From: DATFVJ01 sp963851085
GTDB lineage: Bacteria; Actinomycetota; Actinomycetes; Streptosporangiales; Streptosporangiaceae
Length of the DNA: 64,000 bases
Assembly (NCBI GenBank): GCA_963851085.1
Contig: CAWKNX010000009.1
Coordinates: 186,001 to 250,000 of the forward strand
Direction of reading: 5' to 3'
Shown: one piece after another, positions 20,811 through 29,024 of the stretch
Numbering within the stretch: position 1 is the first letter of the stretch
How the letters are laid out: every line of letters starts with the position of its first letter
Made by a program: the position numbers and the translations under genes
The notes under the pieces: model-generated
Databases searched by the model: none
Seen by the model: only the letters and a program-made list of their open reading frames with translations
What the model was told of the DNA's origin: nothing

Positions 20811-21557
20811 GGCGCGGGAGCCGAGGAAAAGGCAGACGGCGGCGAAGCCGAGTGCGACGGAGATGCCCTCGACCATGACGGTGGTGAAGTAGTGGCCGCT
20901 GAAGGCGCCCCGCATGGCGTTGATGATGTAGCCGAACGGCGTGGCCCTGGCGATTCCTTGCAGCCAGCCGGGGCCCAGTGCCATCGGCAGCATGATCCCG
21001 GACAGCAGCATCAGGGGCACCATCACCATGTTGAGCATGGGTGCCAGCACGTCCTCGCTCTTGGTGAGCAGCCCGACCGTGTAGGACACGGAGGCGAGGC
21101 TGACGGCGAGTATCGCGATGAAGGCGAGCCCGATCAGCACACCGCCGACCGGAGCCCGCATGCCGAAGGCGATCCCGGCGAGGACGAGCACGATGGCCTG
21201 CACGGTCAGCACGACGACGTCACGCAAAACCCGGCCGAGCAGGATCGCGAGCCTGCTCACGGGTGTGACCCGCATCCGCTCGACCACACCAGCGCGCCAA
21301 TCCGCGATGATGGTGAACCCCACGAAGGCGGCGCCGAACAGGCCGAGTTGCACGAGCAGGCCTGGCACGAAGAAACCGTATGCGTTCGTGTGTGGTACGC
21401 CTGGCAAACCCGTCGAGAAGACCCGTGTGAACAGCGGGCCGAAGAAGGCCAGATAAAGGATTGGCTGGGTGAGGCCGATGATCACCCAGGCCGGGTTGCG
21501 CAAGGAAAGCCTCATCTGGCGTTTGAAGATCAGTAGCACGTCACGGGCGAAAGACAT
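20790..21557 (-). CDS. ABC-2 type transporter permease (drug exporter)
   Basis: A 255-residue permease with about six membrane helices. It opens MSFARDVLLIFKRQMRLSLRNP, typical of DrrB-like ABC-2 permeases, and has a central MRVTPVSRLAILLGRVLRD loop. The ATG at 21557 was chosen over an upstream start because GAGGAGGG lies 6 bp before it. Gene order after the DrrA-like ATPase suggests a two-part exporter of a hydrophobic compound, under the adjacent PadR-like regulator. The 3' end has been duplicated downstream. Confidence 0.88.
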   Translation of the reverse strand: MSFARDVLLIFKRQMRLSLRNPAWVIIGLTQPILYLAFFGPLFTRVFSTGLPGVPHTNAYGFFVPGLLVQLGLFGAAFVGFTIIADWRAGVVERMRVTPVSRLAILLGRVLRDVVVLTVQAIVLVLAGIAFGMRAPVGGVLIGLAFIAILAVSLASVSYTVGLLTKSEDVLAPMLNMVMVPLMLLSGIMLPMALGPGWLQGIARATPFGYIINAMRGAFSGHYFTTVMVEGISVALGFAAVCLFLGSRAFLRENA

Positions 21558-21641
21558 GTGCGCCCTCCTCGGGTGTCGGGCCGTCAAGCAGGCCGTTCAG
21601 CGGGCTCGTTGCCAGGGTCATCGCTTGCGCCAGACGTTGCA

Positions 21642-22646
21642 TCACGCTGGCACCGCCGCCGGCTGTGGTGGGGCCGACGACGAGTCGTCGCGAAGCGAGC
21701 GGCCGGTCAGCGTGAGGAAAACGTCGTCGAGGGTGGGCCGGTCGAGGTGGACGGAGGTCAGCCGGATCCCGGCGCCGTCGAGGGCGCGCAGCAGACCGGG
21801 CAGTGCCTCCTCGCCATGCTCGACCGTGAGCCGCAGTGTCGGCCCGTTGACGGCGATGTCCCGGACCTCGGGACGCTCGCCGAGCAGGCCCTTGGCGATG
21901 TCGGCGTCCCGGTCCAGGGTGAGGGTGACGACGTCGCCCGAGATCCGCCGCTTCAGTGCCTCGGGGCTTCCCTCCGCCACGATCTTGCCGTGATCGATGA
22001 TGAGAATACGGTCACACAGCGCGTCCGCCTCGTCCAGGTAATGGGTGGTTAGGAAGATGGTGGTGCCGAGCTCGTCACGGAGCTTGCCGATGTGCTCCCA
22101 CAAGTTGCTGCGGCTCTGTGGGTCCAGCCCGGTGGTCGGCTCGTCGAGGAAGACGATGCGCGGGGAATGCACCAGACCGAGGGCGATTTCGAGCCTGCGG
22201 CGCTGGCCGCCGGACAGGGTCTTGGTCAGGCGCTGTTCGAGACCCGCGAGCTCGAGCTGTGCGGTGAGCAGCGATGCCCGCCTGAGGGCCTCGCTCCTCG
22301 GCAGCCGGTACAGCTCGGCCTGCACCAGGAGTTCTTCGTCGACCTGGCAGTTCGGGTCGGTGCCGCCGCCCGTGGCGCCGATGGCCTGCGGCACGTATCC
22401 GATCCTCCTGCGCACACCGACCGGGTCGCGGAGCAGATCCGCACCTGCGACGATCGCGCTGCCCGCGGTCGGCCGCAGCAGGGTGGTCAGCATGCGCAAA
22501 GTGGTCGTCTTTCCTGCGCCGTTGGGTCCGAGGAACCCTACGATCTCGCCCTCGCCGACGGTCAGGTCGACCCCGCGGACCGCCTCCACCGTGCGCTTGC
22601 GGTTCTTGAAGACACGGGTGAGGCCTCTTGCCTCGATCACCGGCAT
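21642..22646 (-). CDS. DrrA-like ABC transporter ATPase
   Basis: A 334-residue ATPase of the daunorubicin-resistance type. Walker A is GPNGAGKTT, the signature LSGGQRRRLEIALGL, Walker B IVFLDEPTTGLDP, and the switch LTTHYLDEADALCD. The C-terminal regulatory region carries the DrrA-type ending RPTLDDVFLTLTGRSLRDD. It is followed by the ABC-2 permease and preceded by an AT-rich repeat that may be its operator. Confidence 0.92.
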   Translation of the reverse strand: MPVIEARGLTRVFKNRKRTVEAVRGVDLTVGEGEIVGFLGPNGAGKTTTLRMLTTLLRPTAGSAIVAGADLLRDPVGVRRRIGYVPQAIGATGGGTDPNCQVDEELLVQAELYRLPRSEALRRASLLTAQLELAGLEQRLTKTLSGGQRRRLEIALGLVHSPRIVFLDEPTTGLDPQSRSNLWEHIGKLRDELGTTIFLTTHYLDEADALCDRILIIDHGKIVAEGSPEALKRRISGDVVTLTLDRDADIAKGLLGERPEVRDIAVNGPTLRLTVEHGEEALPGLLRALDGAGIRLTSVHLDRPTLDDVFLTLTGRSLRDDSSSAPPQPAAVPA

Positions 22647-22700
22647 GTCTGCTCCAGGGTCCGGGCCGCTCGTACGGCGCTCGTGCGGTCACTGTGCCAA

Positions 22701-22733
22701 ACTCAAGTAATATCTTGAGTACTATCTTAAGTA
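22701..22733 (-). promoter_or_regulatory. AT-rich operator/promoter candidate of the exporter genes
   Basis: A palindrome ACTCAAG-N6-CTTGAGT (22701-22720) is followed by a further half-site containing CTTAAG (22726-22731). Read leftwards, ACTYAAGATA occurs twice and a third ACTTGAG follows, at about 12-bp spacing. This strongly AT-rich patch in GC-rich DNA lies about 55 bp upstream of the ATPase start. It is a candidate binding site for the adjacent PadR-like regulator. Confidence 0.65.
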
Positions 22734-22783
22734 TCGCGGTAGTGTCAACCAGTTGTGCGGCCGGCCGTGATCGCCTGTTGCCG

Positions 22784-23524
22784 CTACAGGTGACCGCCGT
22801 CGGTGGGGGCTGACGGCGCGGCCGTGTGCGCGCTCGAGGTCGGCTCGTCGCCGGAAGCCGCCTGCGGCACCGCCGCGGGCGGCCCTCCTGCGGTGAGCCC
22901 CCCTCCGGCGGGCGGTGCTGCGGTGGGTCCCCCTGTGGTGGGCGGTGCAGGGGCGTGCCGCGGCTGCCGCGGACCACTCGCCTGGAGCGTGGAAACGAGC
23001 TTGGCAAATTCGTCGTGCCAGCGCACCTCGGTTTCCAACAGCATCGCGCCTCTGCGCATCACCGAGGCCTCCACGGCATTGATATATCCCCTGGCGGTCA
23101 GGCGTTCCATCTCGGCCGTGAGCTGGTCTGCCGCGATGGCGAGCTGTTCACGTCTGCCGCGCATCCAGCTGGCGAATGCGTCCAGATCATCGCCGGGTCC
23201 GGCGAACGTCAAGGCCACGCCGAGTGGGTCGGGCCCAACAGTCAGGTCCCGGACGGCGGTCTCGCGGAGCACGGCGAGTTCCATCTGCCCTTCGCCGGTT
23301 ATCGCGTACACCGTCCGTGCGGGCCTGCGGCCCATCCTCTCGGTGCGTATCGCCTCGACCAGCCCTTCGCCTTCCATCGAACGGAGCTCACGGTAGAGGG
23401 CACCTACGCTCACGCCGCCCCAGTGCCCGACCCCGGTCGTCTCGGCCCACCGGCGGATCTGGTGGCCATGCAGGTTTCCCTCCCTGGCCAACGCGCCAAG
23501 GGCCATGAGCCTGGTCAGGTTCAA
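22784..23524 (-). CDS. PadR-family transcriptional regulator
   Basis: A 246-residue regulator. The N-terminal winged helix matches the PadR family (LHGHQIRRWAE, VSVGALYRELRSMEGEGLV, ARTVYAITGEGQ). A C-terminal helical domain (about 100-185) with coiled-coil character should mediate dimerisation, followed by a Pro/Gly/Ala-rich tail of about 55 residues. The TTG start has GAGGA 7 bp upstream and fits domain length. It is upstream of the exporter on the same strand, so it probably represses it, with the effector being an exported drug (inference). Confidence 0.85.
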   Translation of the reverse strand: MNLTRLMALGALAREGNLHGHQIRRWAETTGVGHWGGVSVGALYRELRSMEGEGLVEAIRTERMGRRPARTVYAITGEGQMELAVLRETAVRDLTVGPDPLGVALTFAGPGDDLDAFASWMRGRREQLAIAADQLTAEMERLTARGYINAVEASVMRRGAMLLETEVRWHDEFAKLVSTLQASGPRQPRHAPAPPTTGGPTAAPPAGGGLTAGGPPAAVPQAASGDEPTSSAHTAAPSAPTDGGHL

Positions 23525-23568
23525 GCTGTCCTCGAAGCTGTTCTGGAAGTTGTAAACACGAGACTAGT

Positions 23569-23590
23569 ATCGTGAGACTAATCTCACGAT
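23569..23590. promoter_or_regulatory. perfect palindrome upstream of padR-like gene
   Basis: ATCGTGAGA-CTAA-TCTCACGAT has 9-bp perfect arms and lies about 45 bp before the regulator's start. A related partial copy (ACGAGACTAGTA) sits just beside it. Position and symmetry suggest an autoregulatory operator. Its sequence differs from the CTCAAG repeats before the exporter gene. Confidence 0.65.
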
Positions 23591-24011
23591 GTCAAATCGG
23601 TGAGGCAGACTGGCGCCCGCACAAGAACGCGGCCCGAATCCGCCGCGGACGGAGCTACGAGAGCAGGCGGCGCCGACAGCGCGAGGCAGAGGGCGCGACA
23701 GGACAGCGCAGCAGTGGAGCGTCAGCGGGCACGGGGCGGCGGCAGGATGGGGCCAGCAGCGCGGCAGGCGGCGGCAGGACAGGGCCAGCAGGGCAGGGGG
23801 CAGCGACACCAGGAAAGTGCCGGCAGGGCGGGGGGGAGCGGCAGGACAGGGCCAGCAGCGCGGCAGGCGGCGGCAGGACAGGGCCAGCAGGGCGGCGGGC
23901 AGCGGCAGGACAGGGCCAGCAGGGCAGCGGGCAGCGCCAATGGGGAAAGCGCCAGCCGTGGGGTGCTAGCGGTGGCGTGCCAGCAGGCATGTGAATGCCG
24001 GAAGCGACGTC
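23591..24011. repeat. GC-rich degenerate repeat array between regulator and nuclease genes
   Basis: No gene is credible here. From about 23700 to 23960 the strand is almost free of T and is built from degenerate copies of GGCAGGACAGGGCCAGCAG interspersed with GCGGCAGGCGGC. At least five recognisable copies of ACAGGGCCAGCAG (with one ATGGGGCCAGCAG variant) occur. Open frames through it encode only low-complexity Gln/Gly/Ala/Arg sequence. Confidence 0.75.
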
Positions 24012-24986
24012 TCAGATGTCGCCGGCAAATGACCGCGGCGATGGGACCTCAGGCAGCGGCTGCGCACGGGCAGCGGACTCCGCATCCGCGTTAGCCGTTA
24101 CGTATGTGCCCGTATCACCGGTTTCTGCTGGCAGCGGCGGCGGTGTGCCGCCGAACGCCGGGCAGAGCGCCTTGTGTGCACACCAGTCGCAGACACGGCT
24201 TGGCCGCGGCCGCCAGTCCGCGCGGGATCTGGCCCGCTCGATGGCCCGCCAGATGGCCTCGGTCTTGCGCTGGGTCGCGCGCAGGTCCGCCTCGTCAGGC
24301 GCGTACCGGAGAATCTCACCGTTGCCGAGATACATGAGCTGAAGCAGCCTGGGGACCTGCCCACCCTCGCGCCAGAGCACGAGCGCGTAGAACTTCATCT
24401 GGAAGAGCGCGCGCGCCTCGAACTCCGCCCGTGGCGCGGTACCTGTCTTGTAGTCCACGACCCGCACGTCGCCGTTCGGCGCGACGTCGAGGCGGTCAAT
24501 ATAGCCGCGGAGCAGCAAGCCGGAATCGAGCACCGTCTCCACATACAGCTCACGTTGCGCGGGTTCGAGTCGGCGCGGGTCTTCAAGCGCGAAATACCGG
24601 TCGAGCATGGCCTGCGCGTCCGCGAACCAGGCGTCCCGCTCCGCGTCGCCCGCGAACATTTGCGCGAGCTCGGGCTCCTCGCCCAGCAAGCGCTGCCATT
24701 CAGGTTCGAGCAGGTCGCGTGCGGCGGGCACGGTCCGCTCAGCGGCGGGCTGGTCGAACAGCCGCTCGAGCACGGCGTGCACAAGAGTGCCGCGCGCGGC
24801 CGCGGGGCTCGGTGGCTCAGGTAGCCGGTCGATGACGCGGAAACGGTACATCAGCGGGCATGTCATGAAGTCGCCAGCCCTGGACGGGGACAGGGCGCCA
24901 GTCACCTGCATGCTTTCAGCGACGGCAGTGGAGTCGGCAGTGGCGCCGGCCGCGGTCGGCAGCTCGGGCGCAGCGACATCACTCAT
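24012..24986 (-). CDS. RecB-family exonuclease (PD-(D/E)XK, Cas4/AddB-like)
   Basis: A 324-residue single-domain nuclease. It opens LSPSRAGDFMTCPLMYRFRV, then RGTLVHAVLERLF supplies the His, GYIDRLDVAPNGDVRVVDYKTG the Asp and the VVDYKTG core, and FQMKFYALVL the later helix. A first Cys (TCPLMY) and a C-terminal trio (CDWCAHKALC) match the iron-sulfur staple of AddB- and Cas4-type nucleases. It has no helicase domain and no CRISPR array nearby. The ATG at 24986 was chosen by conservation; the frame stays open upstream. Confidence 0.88.
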   Translation of the reverse strand: MSDVAAPELPTAAGATADSTAVAESMQVTGALSPSRAGDFMTCPLMYRFRVIDRLPEPPSPAAARGTLVHAVLERLFDQPAAERTVPAARDLLEPEWQRLLGEEPELAQMFAGDAERDAWFADAQAMLDRYFALEDPRRLEPAQRELYVETVLDSGLLLRGYIDRLDVAPNGDVRVVDYKTGTAPRAEFEARALFQMKFYALVLWREGGQVPRLLQLMYLGNGEILRYAPDEADLRATQRKTEAIWRAIERARSRADWRPRPSRVCDWCAHKALCPAFGGTPPPLPAETGDTGTYVTANADAESAARAQPLPEVPSPRSFAGDI

Positions 24987-25299
24987 GGCACGGAGCGTAC
25001 GGTAGCCCACCGACAGCCGCAGGCAGCTTCGCCGGAGACGATGGGAGCCGCGCGCGGGGCCAGCGTCCGCCGGGCGCTGTGCAATAGGAATGCAAAATGC
25101 TGCTATTCCCATGCTCATCCATGCGGGCGTTGTGAAACAGTTTGATTTCAATTTGATTCCACATAGATCCGATCGTCACCGGGTACCCGGGACTACCGAA
25201 GTCCCCATCGGCCGCGTCACCATAGACGCTTGTCCCTCGGCCACGATCCGTCCCCGCCGCACTGCGAGATTATTCAGAGCCGCCTCAGCTTTCCTTCAG
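24987..25299. other. upstream region of the second MacB-like pair
   Basis: No gene is seen. A notably AT-rich stretch at about 25078-25170 lies in otherwise GC-rich DNA and may hold the promoters for the divergent nuclease and transporter genes. No unambiguous -35/-10 pair could be set. Confidence 0.5.
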
Positions 25300-25390
25300 G
25301 ATTGGCACCGAGAATCGCTACCGCAGCCCGGCGCTTCGGGCTCTTATCGCGTGCTTCCCTGCCGGCGCTGTGGCACGGCAGGTGCCAATC
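25300..25390 (+). ncRNA. candidate structured 5' leader (three-way junction)
   Basis: A perfect 10-bp inverted repeat (GATTGGCACC at 25300-25309, GGTGCCAATC at 25381-25390) closes two inner hairpins: GCCCG/CGGGC at 25326-25341 and TGCCG/CGGCA at 25360-25380. The Shine-Dalgarno GAGGAGA begins one base after the closing stem, 14 bp before the permease ATG. The layout resembles a cis-regulatory leader RNA. No known riboswitch class was recognised, and covariation was not tested. Confidence 0.45.
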
Positions 25391-25403
25391 GAGGAGACAA
25401 GGC

Positions 25404-26918
25404 ATGTTCTTCACGTACCTGAGACGTGAGCTACGCAGGAGACGGCGCCAGGCGCTAGTGGTGTCGCTCGGCCTGGCGCTGGGCATCGGCCTGGTGATCA
25501 CGGTGACCGCGGCGTCGGCCGGAGTCAACACGGCGCAGGGCAAGGTGCTGCACGCCCTGTACGGAGTCGGCACGGACATGACGGTAAGCGCGGCACCTTC
25601 GCAAAGCTCCGACCAGCCGTTCGGCTTCCGGGTCGGGGGAGGGAACGGTACCCGTCCGGCGGCGGGTTCGAAGATCAACCTCTACCGCCTGGCGGCCTCC
25701 CGCGCGCTCGGTACCCTCAACTCGTCGTCGGTCACCACCGTCGCGGCGCTGCACAATGTGGCGGCTGCGGCCGGTTCGCTGACCCTGAGCAACACCCACA
25801 TCACCGGCACCGTCCCGAACTTCTCCGGCGGTGGGGCCGGATTCGGCGGCGGTGGCGGCGGCGGTGGCGGAGCCGGTTCCATCACACCGACGACCTTCAC
25901 AGTCAACGGCGTTGACCTCTCGACCGGCGGGCAGGTACTCGGGCCGTTGACATCCGGGAAGATCAGCTCCGGGCGCACGTTCACATCCGCCGACAGTGAC
26001 GCCAAGGTCGCCGTGGTGGACTCCGGTTACGCGAAGTCGGAAGGGCTGAAGGCCGGCAGTGTGGTAACGCTGGGCAACACCAGCGGCACGGGCACGAATT
26101 TCGATGTCGTCGGGGTCGTGACAGAACCGCCCGGCGCTACGCCCGCCGACGTCTACGTTCCGCTGCAGCAGGCGCAGACCTTGTCAGGCAGCTCAGGCAA
26201 GGTGAACACCATCTACGTCGCCGCGAGCAGTTCCTCGGCGATCAGCGGCGTCAGCAGCGAGGTCAAGCAGGTTCTCCCCTCGGCCACGGTGACGACCTCC
26301 AGTGACCTCGCGAATGAGGTGACGGGGTCGCTGTCGAGTGCGGCGAGCCTCGCCGACAACCTCGGCAAGTGGCTCGCGATCGCGGTGCTCGCGGCAGCTT
26401 TCCTGCTGGCCAGCCTCTTGACGTTGTCGGCCGTGTCGCGGCGAACCAGGGAGTTTGGCACGCTCAAGGCGCTCGGCTGGCGCAGCAGGCGAGTCGTCGG
26501 CCAGGTGATGGGTGAGGCGGTCGCCTGCGGCATCATCGGCGGTGTCATTGGCGTTGGGCTCGGATTCGGCGGCGCGGCGCTCGTCTCCAAGTTCGCGCCA
26601 TCGCTGACCGCGTCGGTGGGCCTGACGAGCGGATCGGCGACACCGGGCGGCGCACGGCAGTTCGGCGCGGGCTTCGGTGGGGCCAATGGCGGCGGAGGCG
26701 GCGGCTTCGGCGGGGGCGGCTTCGGCGGCAGAGCTTTCCGTCCCGCCACCGCGCCCGCCAGCCATTCCGTCGCCGTACATCTCACCGCGCCGGTCACGCT
26801 CGGCGCGATCGTCCTGGCCGTCGTACTCGCCGTGGCGGGTGGGCTCATCGCAGGGACGTTCGGCGGCTGGCGTGCCGCCAGGCTGCGTCCCGCAGCGGCG
26901 CTGAGCCGGGTCGAATGA
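25404..26918 (+). CDS. FtsX/MacB-type ABC transporter permease
   Basis: A 504-residue permease with one N-terminal helix (ALVVSLGLALGIGLVITVTA), a large extracytoplasmic domain (about 60-320), and three C-terminal helices with the conserved RRTREFGTLKALGWRSRRVV turn. Two Gly-rich stretches are unusual: one in the outer domain (about residues 144-158) and one between the last helices (about 418-450). The ATG at 25404 was chosen for its GAGGAGA Shine-Dalgarno and because the frame upstream lies in the leader. The next gene encodes its ATPase. Cargo unknown. Confidence 0.9.
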   Translation: MFFTYLRRELRRRRRQALVVSLGLALGIGLVITVTAASAGVNTAQGKVLHALYGVGTDMTVSAAPSQSSDQPFGFRVGGGNGTRPAAGSKINLYRLAASRALGTLNSSSVTTVAALHNVAAAAGSLTLSNTHITGTVPNFSGGGAGFGGGGGGGGGAGSITPTTFTVNGVDLSTGGQVLGPLTSGKISSGRTFTSADSDAKVAVVDSGYAKSEGLKAGSVVTLGNTSGTGTNFDVVGVVTEPPGATPADVYVPLQQAQTLSGSSGKVNTIYVAASSSSAISGVSSEVKQVLPSATVTTSSDLANEVTGSLSSAASLADNLGKWLAIAVLAAAFLLASLLTLSAVSRRTREFGTLKALGWRSRRVVGQVMGEAVACGIIGGVIGVGLGFGGAALVSKFAPSLTASVGLTSGSATPGGARQFGAGFGGANGGGGGGFGGGGFGGRAFRPATAPASHSVAVHLTAPVTLGAIVLAVVLAVAGGLIAGTFGGWRAARLRPAAALSRVE

Positions 26919-26935
26919 CCACCGTGGCGGTGCTG

Positions 26936-26963
26936 GCCCCGGGGACGATCCCCCGGACCCCCG
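26936..26963. repeat. GC palindrome between permease and ATPase genes
   Basis: CCCCGGGGACGATCCCCCGG forms a hairpin 17 bp after the permease stop, of the same family as other palindromes here. It lies within a likely operon, so it may act as a partial terminator or mRNA-stability element. Confidence 0.45.
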
Positions 26964-27006
26964 CGGCCGAACGGACTGTAATGGGCATTGCTCCGGAGAG
27001 GAACTC

Positions 27007-27705
27007 ATGTACAAGCTGACCGGCGTCACCAAGCAGTATCACAAGGGCCGCCAGGTGGTCGCTGCCCTGCAGGGCGTCGACCTGGTCATCGATGATGGTG
27101 AGTGGCTGGCGATCCAGGGCCCGACCGGCCATGGCAAGACGACGCTGCTGCAGCTTCTGGGCGGCCTCGACCGCGCCACGGCGGGCCGCGTCGAACTGGA
27201 CGGCACCGATCTGGGTGCGCTGCGGGAGAGCCAGGTCACCAAGGTGCGCGCACAGTCCATCGGCTTCATATTCCAGACGTTCAATCTGGTGCCGACGCTC
27301 AGTGCGCAGGAGAACGTCGAAGCGGCTCTCGTGCCACTTGGGCTTGGGACGGCAGCGCGACGTGGCCAGGCCGCGGCGGCCCTGGAGAGCGTTGGCCTCG
27401 GCGATCGGCTGCTGCACCTGCCATCGGAGCTTTCCGGCGGCCAGCAGCAACGCGTGGCGATCGCGCGTGCCCTGGTCAAGGATCCAACCGTGATCCTGGC
27501 CGACGAGCCGACAGGCAACCTCGACGAGGACACCCGAGATGAGATCATCGGGCTCCTCGAGAAGCTGTGGCGTGAGCACGAACTGACGCTCGTGCTTGTC
27601 ACCCACGACAGTGCCGTGGCCCGCCGCGCGCAGCGCGTCGGCCTGATGAAGAACGGCCGCCTGTCCATCCGCCAGGACACCCGGGCGAGCAGGCCGACGG
27701 ACTGA
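27007..27705 (+). CDS. ABC transporter ATPase (MacB/LolD type)
   Basis: A 232-residue ATPase partner of the preceding permease. Walker A is GPTGHGKTT, the signature LSGGQQQRVAIARAL, Walker B VILADEPTGNLDE, and the switch LVTHDSAVARRAQ. A GAGAGGA Shine-Dalgarno precedes the ATG. The 88-bp spacer from the permease contains a GC palindrome. Confidence 0.92.
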   Translation: MYKLTGVTKQYHKGRQVVAALQGVDLVIDDGEWLAIQGPTGHGKTTLLQLLGGLDRATAGRVELDGTDLGALRESQVTKVRAQSIGFIFQTFNLVPTLSAQENVEAALVPLGLGTAARRGQAAAALESVGLGDRLLHLPSELSGGQQQRVAIARALVKDPTVILADEPTGNLDEDTRDEIIGLLEKLWREHELTLVLVTHDSAVARRAQRVGLMKNGRLSIRQDTRASRPTD

Positions 27706-28064
27706 CGTGACCCGCTGGGCCCCGCCTCCCGCAGGCCGGGCCCAGCCGCCACCTTGCCGCCACGAGCAGCTGTGCCAGCTCTCCGATGAATGGTGGATCT
27801 CATGTAGATACGACTCCCCAGAATCCACCACGATCATGGACAGGCGCACAGCGGGACACCCGTCGCGGGCCGTTCGGGCTCTGCCAGCCCGGGGGGACCC
27901 CCGGAACCCCCTGCGCGCCCGCACCCACGATCGGCGCGGCACGCGGTTCGGGCTCTGCCAGCCTGGGGGTCGACCCCCGGAACCCCCCCGCGCGCCCGCA
28001 CCCACGATCGGCGCGGCACGCGGCAGCCGTTCAGGCTAATTCGCGGTCTCGCGCGACGGATGTG
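27706..28064. other. 359-bp intergenic region between convergent genes
   Basis: No gene is present. It contains a hairpin TGGTGGAT/ATCCACCA (about 27790-27830) and a 74-bp tandem duplication with GC palindromes (27872-28021). Confidence 0.7.
27872..28021. repeat. 74-bp tandem duplication with embedded palindromes
   Basis: Two units of about 74 bp begin GTTCGGGCTCTGCCAGCC, contain a CCGGGGG/CCCCCGG palindrome and end CCCACGATCGGCGCGGCACG. They differ mainly at the palindrome centre. They lie downstream of both the rightward ATPase gene and the leftward ctaB gene, where a bidirectional terminator would be expected. Confidence 0.75.
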
Positions 28065-29024
28065 TCAGAAGCGGCCGACCGGAAGCAGGGCGGTCACGGC
28101 GATCACAGTGAACAGCAGTGTGAGGTAAGTGATCGAGGTCTGGAAAAGGCGCATCGGGTTGGGCGCGCCACCGCTGTGGATTCTGGCGCGCAACCGGTGC
28201 GCGTCGAGCAGGAACCACGTGCCGAGCACGACCGCACCGGCCGTGTAGATCCATCCGGCATAGGGCGTGAGCGCCAGCGTGGCCGCGACCATGAGGTATG
28301 AGTAGACAAGGATCTTGCGTGCGACCGTGGCGGGCGACGCGACCACGGGAAGCATCGGTACGCCCGCGGCGGCGTAGTCCGCGCGGAACTTCATCGCGAG
28401 CGCCCAGAAGTGCGGGGGAGTCCACAGGAAGATGACGGCAAACAGGACGATGGCAGGGACCCCCACCGATCCCGTCACCGCCGCCCAGCCGACCAGGACG
28501 GGGAAACACCCGGCCGCACCGCCGATCACGATGTTCGACGCGGTCCGCCGCTTCAGGCCGAGGGTGTACACGAGAACGTAGAACAGGATGGCCGCATCGG
28601 CGAGCGACGCGGCGAGCCAGTTGACACCGACGCCGAGCAGGATGGTCGCGAGCGCCCCGAGCACGACACCGAAACCGAGCGCTTCGCCCGGCCGGATGAC
28701 TCCTCCCTTGGCCAGCGGCCGCCGCGAGGTGCGCCGCATGACCGCGTCGATGTCCCGGTCGAAATAACAGTTGATCGTGTTCGCGCTGCCCGCGGCCAGT
28801 GCGCCGCCCGCCAGCGTGATCGCGATGAGCCGCAGGGACGGCAGCCCGCGGTCCGCGAGCAGCATGGTGGGAACGGTCGTGACGAGCAGCAACTCGATGA
28901 TCCGCGGCTTGGTGAGCGCGAGCAGGGAACGCGCGAGCAACGGAAGCGGTCGGCGCAGCGCGACGGTGCGGGCTACTGCCTCAGGAAGGGTGCTCACGTC
29001 GGCCACTTGCTGCCCAGTCCTCAC
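28065..29024 (-). CDS. ctaB: protoheme IX farnesyltransferase
   Basis: A 319-residue polytopic membrane enzyme that adds a farnesyl group to heme B, giving heme O, the precursor of heme A for the oxidase. The first Asp-rich prenyl-diphosphate motif is NCYFDRDIDAVMRRTSRRPL. The conserved LTKPRIIELLLVTTVPTML opening, WTPPHFWALAMKFRADYAAAGVPM (partial) and about nine hydrophobic segments are present. The GTG at 29024 lies inside the small membrane protein gene (44-bp overlap); GTGs at codons 7 and 10 are alternatives. It is the last gene of the oxidase operon. Confidence 0.94.
   Translation of the reverse strand: MRTGQQVADVSTLPEAVARTVALRRPLPLLARSLLALTKPRIIELLLVTTVPTMLLADRGLPSLRLIAITLAGGALAAGSANTINCYFDRDIDAVMRRTSRRPLAKGGVIRPGEALGFGVVLGALATILLGVGVNWLAASLADAAILFYVLVYTLGLKRRTASNIVIGGAAGCFPVLVGWAAVTGSVGVPAIVLFAVIFLWTPPHFWALAMKFRADYAAAGVPMLPVVASPATVARKILVYSYLMVAATLALTPYAGWIYTAGAVVLGTWFLLDAHRLRARIHSGGAPNPMRLFQTSITYLTLLFTVIAVTALLPVGRF

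Noticed and set aside
23600..24094. A 164-residue frame across the repeat array.
   Set aside because: It encodes only low-complexity Gln/Gly/Arg sequence and overlaps the 3' end of the nuclease gene in antisense.
24495..24525. A GGGTTCGAGTC stretch resembling a tRNA T-loop.
   Set aside because: It is inside the RecB-like coding sequence and no acceptor stem or anticodon arm could be folded around it.
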